The notes under the pieces are model-generated. The model was not told the DNA's origin. It saw only the letters and a list, made by a program, of their open reading frames with translations, and ran no database searches. The position numbers were made by a program, and so were the translations under genes. DNA of 64,000 nucleotides from Alkalimonas delamerensis (GTDB taxonomy: Bacteria > Pseudomonadota > Gammaproteobacteria > Enterobacterales > Alteromonadaceae): NCBI RefSeq assembly GCF_030717955.1, contig NZ_JAUZVY010000001.1, positions 920,647-984,646 on the forward strand. Direction: 5' to 3'. Below are positions 18,270-26,947 of this stretch, piece after piece (position 1 is the first letter of the stretch; the number at the start of each line of letters is the position of its first letter).

Positions 18270-19031
18270 ATGTCCGCACTCACGGCACCATCCATTTCAC
18301 TTGAGCAAGCCAAAGAGTTGGTGCAGCTGTTGGAGATGGGTGAAAATGAAGCGGCAAATCAACTGGTACAGCAAATCGCAGTACCAGGCTCTGCAGAGCT
18401 TTTTTCGGAAGTCGGAAAACTGACGCGTCAGTTGCACGATTCACTGAAAAATTTTCAATTGGATCCCTCGCTTAGCAACTTGCTGGAAGAAGATATCCCG
18501 GATGCCAAAAAGCGGTTGAATCACGTGATTGATATGACCGAGCAGGCAGCCAACAAAACCATGGATGCAGTAGAGTCCTGCCTGCCGATTGCCGATCAGC
18601 TAGGACAAAACCTGCAAAACATCATGCCTGCCTGGCAACGCTTAATGAGCCGCGACTTGAAAGTTGGCGAGTTCAAAGCCCTGTGCCACAGTCTGAATGG
18701 TTTTTTAGAACAGGCGAACACCGATGCCGGTAGCCTGAACGGTCTGCTGACCGAAGTGTTGATGGCGCAAGATTATCAGGATCTGACGGGTCAAATTTTG
18801 CGTCGGGTGATTGAACTGGTGCGCGAAGTTGAAGACAGCCTAATTGGCTTGTTAACTGCTTTTGGGGAGAGCAACCCCGATTTATTACCAGAGAGCCCGA
18901 AACCGGCAAAAGCGAAGAAACAGATAGCAGCAGCCGAAGCTGAAGGTCCCATCATCGATGCCGAAGGTCGCGATGATGTGGTAACCGGGCAGGATGATGT
19001 GGATGACCTATTGTCGAGTCTAGGGTTTTAA
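18270..19031 (+). CDS. cheZ: CheY-P phosphatase CheZ
   Basis: CheZ dephosphorylates CheY-P to end the signal. The 253-residue helical protein has the catalytic helix region (LMAQDYQDLTGQILRRVI, with the conserved Gln in DYQDLTGQ), and ends in QDDVDDLLSSLGF (241-253), almost identical to the C-terminal CheY-binding peptide of enteric CheZ. A flexible Ala/Lys/Glu linker precedes this tail. It lies between cheY and cheA. Confidence 0.96.
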   Translation: MSALTAPSISLEQAKELVQLLEMGENEAANQLVQQIAVPGSAELFSEVGKLTRQLHDSLKNFQLDPSLSNLLEEDIPDAKKRLNHVIDMTEQAANKTMDAVESCLPIADQLGQNLQNIMPAWQRLMSRDLKVGEFKALCHSLNGFLEQANTDAGSLNGLLTEVLMAQDYQDLTGQILRRVIELVREVEDSLIGLLTAFGESNPDLLPESPKPAKAKKQIAAAEAEGPIIDAEGRDDVVTGQDDVDDLLSSLGF

Positions 19032-19044
19032 GAGGTGGCCAAGC

Positions 19045-21207
19045 ATGAGCTTTGATATGGATGAAGACATTCTACAGGACTTTTTGGTCGAGGCCGGCGA
19101 GATCCTGGAGCTGTTGCAAGAGCAATTGGTCGAGTTGGAAAACAACCCCGACGACTCCAATTTACTCAATGCCATTTTCCGTGGTTTTCATACTGTCAAA
19201 GGTGGTGCTGGTTTTCTTTCGTTGACCGAATTGGTCGATGCCTGTCACGGTGCTGAGAATGTCTTTGATATTCTCCGTACCGGTAAGCGGCAAGTGACGC
19301 CAGAGTTGATGGATGTCATTTTGCAGGCGCTGGATACCGTCAACGCCATGTTTGCTCAGGTACAAAGTCGGCAGCCATTGACCCCGGCCGATCCGGCTTT
19401 ACTCGATGCGCTGCACCGTCTCAGTGAGCCTGATGATGGCAGCTCCGAGCCGGTAGCCGCTGCTGCGCCGCCAGTGTCAGCCCCTCCCGTTGCGGAAACT
19501 CCGCCAGAGGCCTCCGCCAGTGATGCCGCTGGTATCGATGACATGGACGAAGACGAGTTTGAGCGTTTGCTGGATGAGCTGCATGGTGGCAAAGCACCGG
19601 GTCAGGCCGCTTCTGCCGAACCGCCAGCGCTGGACCCTTCGCTGCAGGGCGATATGACGGATGATGAGTTTGAAGCCATCCTCGATCAGTTGCATGGCAA
19701 AGGCAGTTTCAAATCCACAGATGGCGAAGCCAAGGCTGCACCCGCCGAAAAAGCTGCCCCAGCTGGCAAAGGCGATGAAATTACCGATGATGAATTTGAG
19801 TCTTTGCTGGATGATTTGCACGGCAAAGGCAAATCTCCGCAAGCGGTAGCGGATAAAACGCCTGCGGAACGCAAACCAGCGCCAAAAGTTCCTGAGCCTG
19901 CTGCGGCCGCAGCCAGTACGCCAGCTGCGAAACCTGACAGTGCTCCTGCGGCGCCAAAAGCAACTGCTCCGACCGCACCTCCCGCGCCGCCAGCAGCTCA
20001 GCCTGAGACCACCGTCCGGGTTGATACCAAGCGGCTGGATGAAATCATGAACATGGTTGGTGAGCTGGTGTTGGTGCGCAACCGTTTGGTGAGCCTGGCT
20101 ACCAGCACCAAAGATGAAGAAATGGGTAAAGCCATTGCCAACCTGGATGTGGTCACAGCGGATATTCAAGGCGCGGTGATGAAGACCCGGATGCAGCCAA
20201 TTAAAAAGGTCTTTGGTCGCTTCCCAAGAGTGGTGCGGGACTTAGCTCGGTCGCTGAAAAAAGAAATTACGCTGGAGCTGGAAGGTGAAGAAACCGATCT
20301 GGATAAAAACCTGGTCGAAGCTTTGGCCGATCCATTGGTGCACTTGGTGCGAAACTCCGTTGACCATGGCATTGAAATGCCAGATGTCCGCCAGTCCGCC
20401 GGTAAAGATCGTACCGGGCGGGTAAAGCTGGCTGCCGAGCAAGCAGGCGATCACATCCTGCTGACCATTGAGGATGATGGGGCCGGCATGGATCCGGAAA
20501 AGCTGAAAGGCATTGCCATCAACCGTGGCATTCTGGATGTCGATGCAGCGGCACGGATGTCGGACAACGAGGCTTTCAATCTTATTTTTGCTCCTGGCTT
20601 TTCAACCAAAGAGCAAATTTCAGACATTTCCGGCCGCGGCGTCGGTATGGATGTGGTGAAAACCAAAATCACCCAGCTAAACGGCAGCGTGCACATCAAT
20701 TCTGAACTTGGTAAAGGCACTTTACTGGAAATCAAAGTGCCTCTGACGCTTGCCATTCTTCCAACCTTGATGGTGGTGGTTGGTAAACAGACCTTTGCCT
20801 TGCCCTTAGGGACCATTGATGAGATTGTGCAGCTGGATCTGGCCAAAACCAACAATGTCGATGGCCAGTTGACCATCATTGTCCGCGACAAAGCGATCCC
20901 GCTGTTTTACCTGGAACATTGGTTGGTCAAAGGCTCCAGCAAAACGGTTCGCCGCGAGCAGGGGCATGTGGTCATTTTGCAGCTTGGCACCCAAAAAATT
21001 GGTTTTGTGGTTGATTCCCTAATTGGCCAAGAAGAGGTGGTCATTAAGCCACTGGACCACTTATTGCAAGGTACACCGGGGATGGCCGGTGCCACCATCA
21101 CTTCGGATGGCGGCATTGCATTGATTCTGGATGTACCCAGCTTGTTGAAGCACTACGCCCGGAAATCCAAAATTAAACTCGAGCGTTTTAGCAAAACCGC
21201 AAACTAA
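19045..21207 (+). CDS. cheA: Chemotaxis histidine kinase CheA
   Basis: CheA is the receptor-coupled kinase that phosphorylates CheY and CheB. The 720-residue product has an HPt domain (1-105; phosphoacceptor H49 in FHTVKGGAGF), a long low-complexity linker (about 130-320), the dimerisation domain starting at TVRVDTKRLDEIMNMVGEL, the HATPase domain (N box LVRNSVDHGIE, G boxes DDGAGMD and GRGVGMDVV) and a C-terminal CheW-like domain. I see no P2-type folded domain in the linker. Instead there are three copies of a short acidic motif ending LLDxLHG. Size and order are otherwise normal. Confidence 0.96.
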   Translation: MSFDMDEDILQDFLVEAGEILELLQEQLVELENNPDDSNLLNAIFRGFHTVKGGAGFLSLTELVDACHGAENVFDILRTGKRQVTPELMDVILQALDTVNAMFAQVQSRQPLTPADPALLDALHRLSEPDDGSSEPVAAAAPPVSAPPVAETPPEASASDAAGIDDMDEDEFERLLDELHGGKAPGQAASAEPPALDPSLQGDMTDDEFEAILDQLHGKGSFKSTDGEAKAAPAEKAAPAGKGDEITDDEFESLLDDLHGKGKSPQAVADKTPAERKPAPKVPEPAAAAASTPAAKPDSAPAAPKATAPTAPPAPPAAQPETTVRVDTKRLDEIMNMVGELVLVRNRLVSLATSTKDEEMGKAIANLDVVTADIQGAVMKTRMQPIKKVFGRFPRVVRDLARSLKKEITLELEGEETDLDKNLVEALADPLVHLVRNSVDHGIEMPDVRQSAGKDRTGRVKLAAEQAGDHILLTIEDDGAGMDPEKLKGIAINRGILDVDAAARMSDNEAFNLIFAPGFSTKEQISDISGRGVGMDVVKTKITQLNGSVHINSELGKGTLLEIKVPLTLAILPTLMVVVGKQTFALPLGTIDEIVQLDLAKTNNVDGQLTIIVRDKAIPLFYLEHWLVKGSSKTVRREQGHVVILQLGTQKIGFVVDSLIGQEEVVIKPLDHLLQGTPGMAGATITSDGGIALILDVPSLLKHYARKSKIKLERFSKTAN
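19543..19830 (+). repeat. Three CheY-docking-like motifs in the CheA linker
   Basis: Residues 168-183, 205-220 and 247-262 of CheA each contain the pattern D-[DE]-E-F-E-x-[LI]-L-D-x-L-H-G, spaced by 37 and 42 residues and separated by Ala/Pro-rich sequence. The core aligns with FliM residues 7-16 (QDEIDALLHG) and CheZ residues 241-253 (QDDVDDLLSSLGF), both families' known CheY-binding peptides. The repeats are seen directly; the docking role is inference. Confidence 0.8.
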
Positions 21208-21219
21208 AGCGAGTACTCA

Positions 21220-22335
21220 ATGGCAATAAAAGTTCTGGTGGTCGATGATTCCAGCTTTTTTCGTCGCCGCTTAACCGAAATACTGAATGCGGATGCTGAG
21301 CTGGAGGTCATTGATACTGCGAACAATGGCCAGCAAGCTGTTGATAAAGCCATTGCCCTGAAACCCGATGTCATCACCATGGATATTGAAATGCCGGTGA
21401 TGGATGGCATTAGCGCTGTGCGCGCCATCATGCAACAACAGCGCATTCCAATTTTGATGTTTTCTTCCTTGACGCATGAAGGTGCAAAAGCCACCCTTGA
21501 TGCGCTCGATGCCGGGGCGGTAGACTTCCTGCCGAAAAAGTTCGAAGACATTGCCCGCGACAAAGACGAAGCCGCTAACTTGCTGCGGCAGCGTGTGAAG
21601 GCGGTGGCACGGCGTCTACCTGGTCGAAGCCTGGCATCCAGTCGTCCAGCTTTAACCCGCAGCAGTTTTGAACGCCCCAAGCTATCTGAGCGGCTCAAAG
21701 AAACCGCTGCTCCTGCCAGGCCCGCAGTCACTAAACCCTTTAAATCCAGCGGCAACAACTACAAGCTGTTGGCGATAGGTACTTCGACCGGCGGACCGGT
21801 CGCGCTGCAAAAAATTATTACCGCGCTGCCGGCAAACTTTCCCTTGCCCATCCTGTTAATCCAGCACATGCCTGCTGCCTTTACCGGTGCTTTTGCAACC
21901 CGTTTGAATGGGTTGGCTAAAATTTCTGTCAAAGAGGCCGAAGACAATGATGTACTAAGACCAGGGGTGGCCTACCTGGCCCCCGGGGGCAAGCAAATGC
22001 TGGTGGATGGTAAAGCGGATCAAGCCCGGCTAAAAATTAAAGATGATGATTCACCCAGAATTACTTTCAAACCCAGTGTCGACATCACTTTTGGCAGTGC
22101 GGCCAGAGTGTACCGCGACCAGGTGTTGGCCTTGATTTTAACCGGGATGGGCTCGGATGGACGAGAGGGAGCCCGCTTATTAAAACAATATGGTTCTCGT
22201 ATCTGGGCTCAGGATGAAGCCAGTTGTGTCGTCTATGGGATGCCGCAAGCTGTGGCTGCGGCTGGCCTGATGGATGTCGAAGTTAGCCTTGCCGATACAG
22301 CCACAAAACTAATAACAGAAGTGATGCATGGATAA
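21220..22335 (+). CDS. cheB: Chemotaxis protein-glutamate methylesterase CheB
   Basis: CheB removes methyl groups from (and deamidates) chemoreceptors during adaptation, activated by CheA phosphorylation. The 371-residue protein has an N-terminal receiver (D9-D10, phosphoacceptor D55 in TMDIEMPVMDG, K106), a basic linker, and a C-terminal esterase with nucleophile S189 in GTSTGGPVAL, QHMPAAFT with the catalytic His, and GMGSDGREGA with the catalytic Asp. No cheR is visible here. The stop overlaps the motC start by 8 nt. Confidence 0.96.
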   Translation: MAIKVLVVDDSSFFRRRLTEILNADAELEVIDTANNGQQAVDKAIALKPDVITMDIEMPVMDGISAVRAIMQQQRIPILMFSSLTHEGAKATLDALDAGAVDFLPKKFEDIARDKDEAANLLRQRVKAVARRLPGRSLASSRPALTRSSFERPKLSERLKETAAPARPAVTKPFKSSGNNYKLLAIGTSTGGPVALQKIITALPANFPLPILLIQHMPAAFTGAFATRLNGLAKISVKEAEDNDVLRPGVAYLAPGGKQMLVDGKADQARLKIKDDDSPRITFKPSVDITFGSAARVYRDQVLALILTGMGSDGREGARLLKQYGSRIWAQDEASCVVYGMPQAVAAAGLMDVEVSLADTATKLITEVMHG

Positions 22336-23071
22336 ACTTGCGCTGATAGGATTTTTCGTTGCTATCGTAGGGGTTGTTGGTGGCTTTGCTTTGGAAGGTG
22401 GCTCTGTTCTTACCTTGCTGCACCTTCCTGCCTTTATTATTGTGGTGGGGGGAACGCTCGGGGCCGTGATGGTGCAAACTCCATTCGCCCAGTTCAAATT
22501 GGGTTTTCAACTCTTGCCCTGGGTGGTTCGAGGCCATAACTTGCCCACCAGCAGCATGCTCGACCAGATGATCGAGTGGAGCAACGCCGCCCGTGCCAGT
22601 GGCTTTCTTGCTCTGGAAGGCCGTGCTTTGGATGAGAAAGATCCCTTTGTGCACCGGGGCCTGAATCTGCTGGTGGATGGTGTAGATCCTCAGGTGTTGC
22701 AAGATACGCTGGATGCGGAGCTGACGCTGGAGCGTGAGCGGCTGCTGCGTGGTGCCAAAATTTTTGAAGCCATGGGCGGGTACAGCCCGACCATTGGTAT
22801 CGTGGGCGCTGTGCTTGGCCTGATCCAGGCCATGGCCAATATCACCGATCCAGAAATGCTGGGCCTTGGAATTGCCACCGCTTTTGTAGCCACCATCTAC
22901 GGTGTTGGTTTTGCCAACCTGATTTTTATTCCGGTGGGCAACAAGTTGAAAAATCTGGTCCACCAACACACCTTGCACCATGAAATGATTATCGAAGGAC
23001 TCCTTTCGATTGCGCATGGTGAAAACCCGCGCACTCTGGAGCGCAAGCTCAACGCCTACCGGGCTGGTTAG
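22328..23071 (+). CDS. motC: Flagellar stator protein MotC (MotA/PomA family)
   Basis: Stator subunit that surrounds MotD and contacts FliG to convert ion flow to torque. The 247-residue product has four membrane segments: two near the N-terminus (LIGFFVAIVGVVGGFAL, LPAFIIVVGGTLGAVMV) and two after residue 145 (GYSPTIGIVGAVLGLIQAM, IATAFVATIYGVGFANLIF), with a charged cytoplasmic loop between. Position after cheB and next to motD matches the MotCD set of polar flagellates. Whether it uses protons or sodium cannot be decided with certainty from sequence alone. Confidence 0.92.
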   Translation: MDKLALIGFFVAIVGVVGGFALEGGSVLTLLHLPAFIIVVGGTLGAVMVQTPFAQFKLGFQLLPWVVRGHNLPTSSMLDQMIEWSNAARASGFLALEGRALDEKDPFVHRGLNLLVDGVDPQVLQDTLDAELTLERERLLRGAKIFEAMGGYSPTIGIVGAVLGLIQAMANITDPEMLGLGIATAFVATIYGVGFANLIFIPVGNKLKNLVHQHTLHHEMIIEGLLSIAHGENPRTLERKLNAYRAG

Positions 23072-23080
23072 GGATGAGTT

Positions 23081-24067
23081 ATGTACCGGCATAAAAACAA
23101 ACATCAGAAAGTTGAAGCCGATGAGCTGGATCGTTGGCTGGTTTCCTACGCCGACTACATGACCCTGATGTTTGCACTTTTTGTCGTGCTTTATGCCATG
23201 TCCATTGTCAAAGACGAAGAATACCGTGCTTTATCGGAAACCCTTACCCGGATCTTTGAACGCTCAGACAGTCGCGGTACCGGCCTGGAAGGGACCTCGG
23301 TATTGCTGGAGCCCGGCCCTCAGAGCGACTTTGATTTGTACGGTGCATCCTTAGAGCCGGCAAAAGGTCCTGAGTTGGTCGCTGATGGCACCGAGTTATC
23401 CGAGGTTTCCGAGCGCTTGCTGGGAACGCCCTTGACCTCTTTGCAAGAAGAGTTAACTCAGGCGCTGGCCAACCTGATGGAGGAGGGCCTGGCTCGGGTT
23501 GAACAAGACGACAACTGGCTGACCATTGAGCTCAGCAGTGGTTTGTTATTTCCCAGTGGCAGTGCCACCGCCACCCTCGCTGCCCAGACGCTTTTGAATG
23601 ACGTTGCGGGCATCATTGTGCCCATCAACAACTTTATCCGGGTTCGGGGCTATACTGATAATGTGCCGATTAACAATGAAATCTTTGCTTCAAACTGGGA
23701 ACTGTCGGTGGCACGGGCTACCTCGGTACTCCGTATACTGGAAGCCATGGCGGTAGCCCCTCAACGGATGGCCATTGAGGGCTATGGCGAGTTTTATCCG
23801 ACTGCGGATAACACCACGCCAGAGGGACGGGCTCAAAACCGTCGGGTGGTGATTGCCATTTCGAAGTACGGTTATCAAGCCGAAGCGGCCAGCATCGACT
23901 TGCAGGATGCACCAGCGGAAATCCCGCCCGAGGTGCTCCAGCAGCTGGAAAGCATAACAGAGGGTGAAGCCAGCATTCGCGTCATTCGCCTGCCGGGTGG
24001 TGGCATCCGGATTACGACCCGTGACGAAGTGCCCGATGAGCCTCCGTTACCTCAGCAGGAACCTTAA
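23081..24067 (+). CDS. motD: Flagellar stator protein MotD (MotB family, OmpA-type C-terminus)
   Basis: MotD anchors the stator to peptidoglycan and provides the ion-binding residue. The 328-residue product has one N-terminal membrane helix with the essential Asp in SYADYMTLMFALFVVLYAM, a periplasmic linker, and an OmpA-like peptidoglycan-binding domain (about 165-270; FIRVRGYTDNVPINN, SNWELSVARATSVL, GYGEFYPTADNTTPEGRAQNRRV). A Pro-rich acidic tail of about 50 residues follows. It ends one base before the chosen parC start. Confidence 0.95.
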   Translation: MYRHKNKHQKVEADELDRWLVSYADYMTLMFALFVVLYAMSIVKDEEYRALSETLTRIFERSDSRGTGLEGTSVLLEPGPQSDFDLYGASLEPAKGPELVADGTELSEVSERLLGTPLTSLQEELTQALANLMEEGLARVEQDDNWLTIELSSGLLFPSGSATATLAAQTLLNDVAGIIVPINNFIRVRGYTDNVPINNEIFASNWELSVARATSVLRILEAMAVAPQRMAIEGYGEFYPTADNTTPEGRAQNRRVVIAISKYGYQAEAASIDLQDAPAEIPPEVLQQLESITEGEASIRVIRLPGGGIRITTRDEVPDEPPLPQQEP

Positions 24068-24068
24068 T

Positions 24069-24854
24069 GTGGTTGTTTGGACAATAGCAAATCAAAAAGG
24101 CGGGGTGGGCAAAACCACCAGCACGGTTTCGTTAGGCGCTTTGTTGGCGGAACGTGGCTATCGTGTTCTGCTGGTGGACATTGATCCCCATGCCTCCATG
24201 ACCTACTACTTTGGCATTGATGCCGAAGAGTTGGAAGTGAGTGTTTACGATATTTTTATCCGGGGCAAAGACATCAGCCGGGAGGAAATCCTGCAATCAC
24301 TTTGTCCCAGTGGTGTTGAAAACCTCGACATTCTGCCATCCTCGATGGCCTTGGCGACCTTGGATCGCTCCCTTGGCAACAAAAATGGCATGGGATTGAT
24401 TCTAAAAAAGGGATTGGCCAAATTAAGTAAGGATTACGATTACATTTTGTTGGACTGCCCCCCGGTGATGGGGGTGCTGATGGTCAATGCATTGGCAGCC
24501 AGTGATCGGGTGCTGATCCCGGTTCAGACTGAGTTTCTGGCCATTAAAGGTCTGGAGCGCATGATCGCAACCATGGGATTGATGACCCACTCCCAGCAAA
24601 AAAGTTACCGCTACACCATTATCCCGACCATGTACGACAAACGCACCAAAGCGTCGCTCGAAGCGTACAAAGAGTTAAAAGCCAAGTACCAGGATAAGGT
24701 GTGGTCGGCAGTAATCCCGGTCGACACCAAGTTTCGTGATGCCAGTTTGGCGCAAACACCACCTCCGGTGTATGCGCCGCGCTCGCGTGGTGTTTTTGCT
24801 TACAACACCTTGCTGAGTTATTTACTGCAGTTGCCGGAGACTGAGCATGTCTGA
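24069..24854 (+). CDS. parC: ParA-like ATPase ParC, polar positioning of chemotaxis arrays
   Basis: ParC recruits chemotaxis signalling arrays to the old and new poles in polar flagellates such as Vibrio. The 261-residue product is a ParA/Soj ATPase with QKGGVGKTTST (deviant Walker A), LLVDIDPHASMTYYFGI, and DYILLDCPPVMG. The frame is open into motD, but the GTG at 24069, preceded by AGGAA, gives the family N-terminus VVVWTIANQKGG and avoids a 100-nt overlap. It overlaps parP by 8 nt, and the gene pair plus cheW is the known ParC/ParP locus order. Confidence 0.87.
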   Translation: MVVWTIANQKGGVGKTTSTVSLGALLAERGYRVLLVDIDPHASMTYYFGIDAEELEVSVYDIFIRGKDISREEILQSLCPSGVENLDILPSSMALATLDRSLGNKNGMGLILKKGLAKLSKDYDYILLDCPPVMGVLMVNALAASDRVLIPVQTEFLAIKGLERMIATMGLMTHSQQKSYRYTIIPTMYDKRTKASLEAYKELKAKYQDKVWSAVIPVDTKFRDASLAQTPPPVYAPRSRGVFAYNTLLSYLLQLPETEHV

Positions 24855-25614
24855 TCGCTACAGCAGTCAGAAAGTGATGCAACATTACTTAACGGCTTTG
24901 CTGACCGATGAGGAGCCGGCGGCTGCGCCAACAGCAGCTCCGGCGCCGGAAGTCCCAGAGGTTAAACAAAAGCTGGAGTCGTTGCTGGCGAGAGTCACCA
25001 CCACGCAGGTCGCTAGCGAGGCTACGACTCAAGCGAAGGCAAAAGCAGAAGCGCCCCCGGTCATGCCCAAATTGGCCGATACCGAGTTGCAGACCGAAGT
25101 GCTCACGCGCAAGTCGCAGCCGGGTTTTCGCGAAGACGCCGTTCAAACGGCCAAGTCCTATCGGGAGGGCAATTTCCAGGCGCTGTTTTTCAGCGTGGCC
25201 GGTTTAACCATTGCCTTGCCATTGAAGGAGTTGGGTGGCATTCATAAAATGAGCAGCGTCAATACCATGCCGGGCAAGCCTGCCTGGTTTAAAGGCGTGA
25301 TGTTGCAGCGTGAATTGAAAATCAATGTGGTGGATACCGGCCTTTGGGTGATGCCGGAAAAATTTGACCAGGCTCAAGCTGAATCGCATTCGTATCAGTA
25401 TGTTATAATGTTAAGCAACACCCCGTGGGGGCTGGCGTGCGATAAACTGATCAACACCGTGACTTTATCGCAGGATGAGGTAAAGTGGCGGGAGTCCAGT
25501 GGCAAAAGACCTTGGCTTGCCGGGCTGATCAAACAGCATATGTGTGCTTTACTGGATGTAGATGCTTTGACAGAAATGCTGCGGCAGGGTCTGAGCAGTG
25601 AAGATGACGTGTAA
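24847..25614 (+). CDS. parP: ParP-like protein with C-terminal CheW-type domain
   Basis: ParP links ParC to CheA at the pole through a CheW-like (AIF) domain. The 255-residue product has an Ala/Pro/Glu-rich N-terminal half (1-100) and a C-terminal CheW-like domain (about 110-250: FQALFFSVAGLTIALPLKELGGIHKM, MPGKPAWFKGVMLQRELKINVVD). It sits exactly between the ParA-type gene and cheW. It could be annotated simply as a divergent CheW; the ParP call rests on the context and the disordered N-terminus. Confidence 0.8.
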   Translation: MSDRYSSQKVMQHYLTALLTDEEPAAAPTAAPAPEVPEVKQKLESLLARVTTTQVASEATTQAKAKAEAPPVMPKLADTELQTEVLTRKSQPGFREDAVQTAKSYREGNFQALFFSVAGLTIALPLKELGGIHKMSSVNTMPGKPAWFKGVMLQRELKINVVDTGLWVMPEKFDQAQAESHSYQYVIMLSNTPWGLACDKLINTVTLSQDEVKWRESSGKRPWLAGLIKQHMCALLDVDALTEMLRQGLSSEDDV

Positions 25615-25649
25615 CAGAGCGGTGTTGTGACCGCCAATGAGGAGCTGGA

Positions 25650-26144
25650 ATGAGTAATGTAGCCAAGCAGACTGCAAAAGACAGCGACACCACGGATGAG
25701 GTTCTGCAGTGGGTCACTTTCAAACTGCAGGACGAGACCTATGGCATCAATGTGATGCAGGTACAGGAAGTCTTGCGTTATACCGAAATTGCTCCGGTAC
25801 CAGGCTCTCCGGATTATGTGATGGGAATCATCAATTTACGTGGCAATGTGGTCACCGTTATTGACACCCGGGCCCGCTTTGGCCTGGAAGGCGCTGAGGT
25901 CAGCGACAATACCCGTATCGTGATCATCGAAGCGGACAAGCAGGTGGTGGGTATTCTGGTCGACAGCGTCGCCGAGGTGGTGTATCTGAAAGCATCAGAA
26001 ATTGATACTGCGCCCAATGTTGGCAATGACGAGAGTGCCAAATTTATCCAGGGGGTCACCAATCGCGAGGGTGAGCTGTTGATCCTGGTGGATCTGAATA
26101 AACTGCTCACCGATGAAGAGTGGGATGAAATCAGTGCACTCTAA
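25650..26144 (+). CDS. cheW: Chemotaxis coupling protein CheW
   Basis: CheW couples chemoreceptors to CheA. The 164-residue product is a plain CheW domain with VTFKLQDETYGINVMQVQEVLRY, the conserved VPGSPDYVMGIINLRGNVVTVIDTR and VDSVAEVVYL. A GAGGAGCTGGA ribosome site precedes the ATG. It ends 12 nt before the DUF2802 gene. Confidence 0.97.
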   Translation: MSNVAKQTAKDSDTTDEVLQWVTFKLQDETYGINVMQVQEVLRYTEIAPVPGSPDYVMGIINLRGNVVTVIDTRARFGLEGAEVSDNTRIVIIEADKQVVGILVDSVAEVVYLKASEIDTAPNVGNDESAKFIQGVTNREGELLILVDLNKLLTDEEWDEISAL

Positions 26145-26156
26145 CGGAAACTGCCG

Positions 26157-26603
26157 ATGATCATTGCCTGGTTGGGCGTCTTGACGCTGCTGTTGCTGTG
26201 GTTACTCTGGCGCAGTTTTACGGTCGGAGCAAATCATCAGGCACTGTCTGAGCCACGCATTTTGCAGCAGGACAGTGCGGACTCCACAACCCAATCAGAG
26301 TCAGATTCAGCGCAACAACTTCAGCTGGTTCGGGCCGAGCTGGCAGAGTTGCGCGCTGGCGTGATTGGGGTGGGGCAGCGGGTGCTTCAGCTGGAATCCG
26401 AGCTGCAAAACCAGCAACAGCAGTTGTCAGAGCAAGCTGAACAGCTGCAGGCCTTGCAACTGACGGAGCCAGAATCCAAACTTTACAGCCGGGCGATGAA
26501 GATGGTGCAACTGGGCGCTGATCTGGAAGAAATCATGCGGGAATGCGAACTACCAAGAGCCGAGGCCGAGTTGCTGTTTCATTTGCATCAGCAAAAAGGT
26601 TAG
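26157..26603 (+). CDS. fipA: DUF2802 protein, probable FlhF-interacting protein FipA
   Basis: Proteins with DUF2802 next to cheW in polar flagellates have been described as FipA, a membrane protein that helps bring FlhF to the pole. The 148-residue product has an N-terminal membrane helix (MIIAWLGVLTLLLLWLLW), a coiled-coil stretch rich in Gln/Glu (about 55-105), and a C-terminal DUF2802-like segment (YSRAMKMVQLGADLEEIMRECELPRAEAELLFHLH) that resembles a small helix-turn-helix. The identification rests on this domain and on the che/flhF context. Confidence 0.75.
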   Translation: MIIAWLGVLTLLLLWLLWRSFTVGANHQALSEPRILQQDSADSTTQSESDSAQQLQLVRAELAELRAGVIGVGQRVLQLESELQNQQQQLSEQAEQLQALQLTEPESKLYSRAMKMVQLGADLEEIMRECELPRAEAELLFHLHQQKG

Positions 26604-26626
26604 GGCATGCCTTTGGGTAGCAGGTA

Positions 26627-26947
26627 CTAAGTTTTTAAATCAATTCGTTGATGAATGTTGTCCCACTCATCCGGAAACTTCCCTTGCAACACGTAAGAAA
26701 ATGCAATCAACTCAGCAATAATGACATACAACTCTTTTGGAATGGTGTCTCCTAATTCCAGTTGCGTCAGCAGTTTGTTCAGCTCTTCATCTTCATGAAT
26801 CAAAATACCATGGGCTTTGGCCACCGCCAGAATGTCATCCGCCAGAGCGCCATGGCCTTTGGCAATCACTTCTGGCGCCGTTTTGCCATCGTAGCGTAGC
26901 GCTGTAGCTGATTTATTTTTCCTTTTGTTGTCTGGTGTGCTCATCAT
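26627..26947 (-). CDS. Soluble FlhB C-terminal-domain homologue (YlqH/EscU-type)
   Basis: A 106-residue protein resembling the cytoplasmic domain of FlhB, without the membrane part. ALRYDGKTAPEVIAKGHGALADDILAVAKAHGILIHEDEELNKLL aligns with the stretch of FlhB that follows NPTH. The NPTH cleavage motif itself is absent (KNKSA precedes TALRYDG). A longer frame exists upstream, but the ATG at 26947 overlaps the stop of the FliK-like gene (TGATG), which indicates coupling. Such lone FlhB-C proteins are known as YlqH in Bacillus, next to a FliK-like YlqG. Function in export switching is unproven. Confidence 0.8.
   Translation of the reverse strand: MMSTPDNKRKNKSATALRYDGKTAPEVIAKGHGALADDILAVAKAHGILIHEDEELNKLLTQLELGDTIPKELYVIIAELIAFSYVLQGKFPDEWDNIHQRIDLKT

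Noticed and set aside
19477..20169. Open frame of 230 codons on the minus strand inside cheA
   Set aside because: Mirror of the low-complexity CheA linker; Arg/Phe/Trp-rich and not protein-like.
22283..23104. Open frame of 273 codons on the minus strand
   Set aside because: Antisense to motC, which has clear stator features; the reverse translation is low-complexity His/Gln-rich and matches no family.
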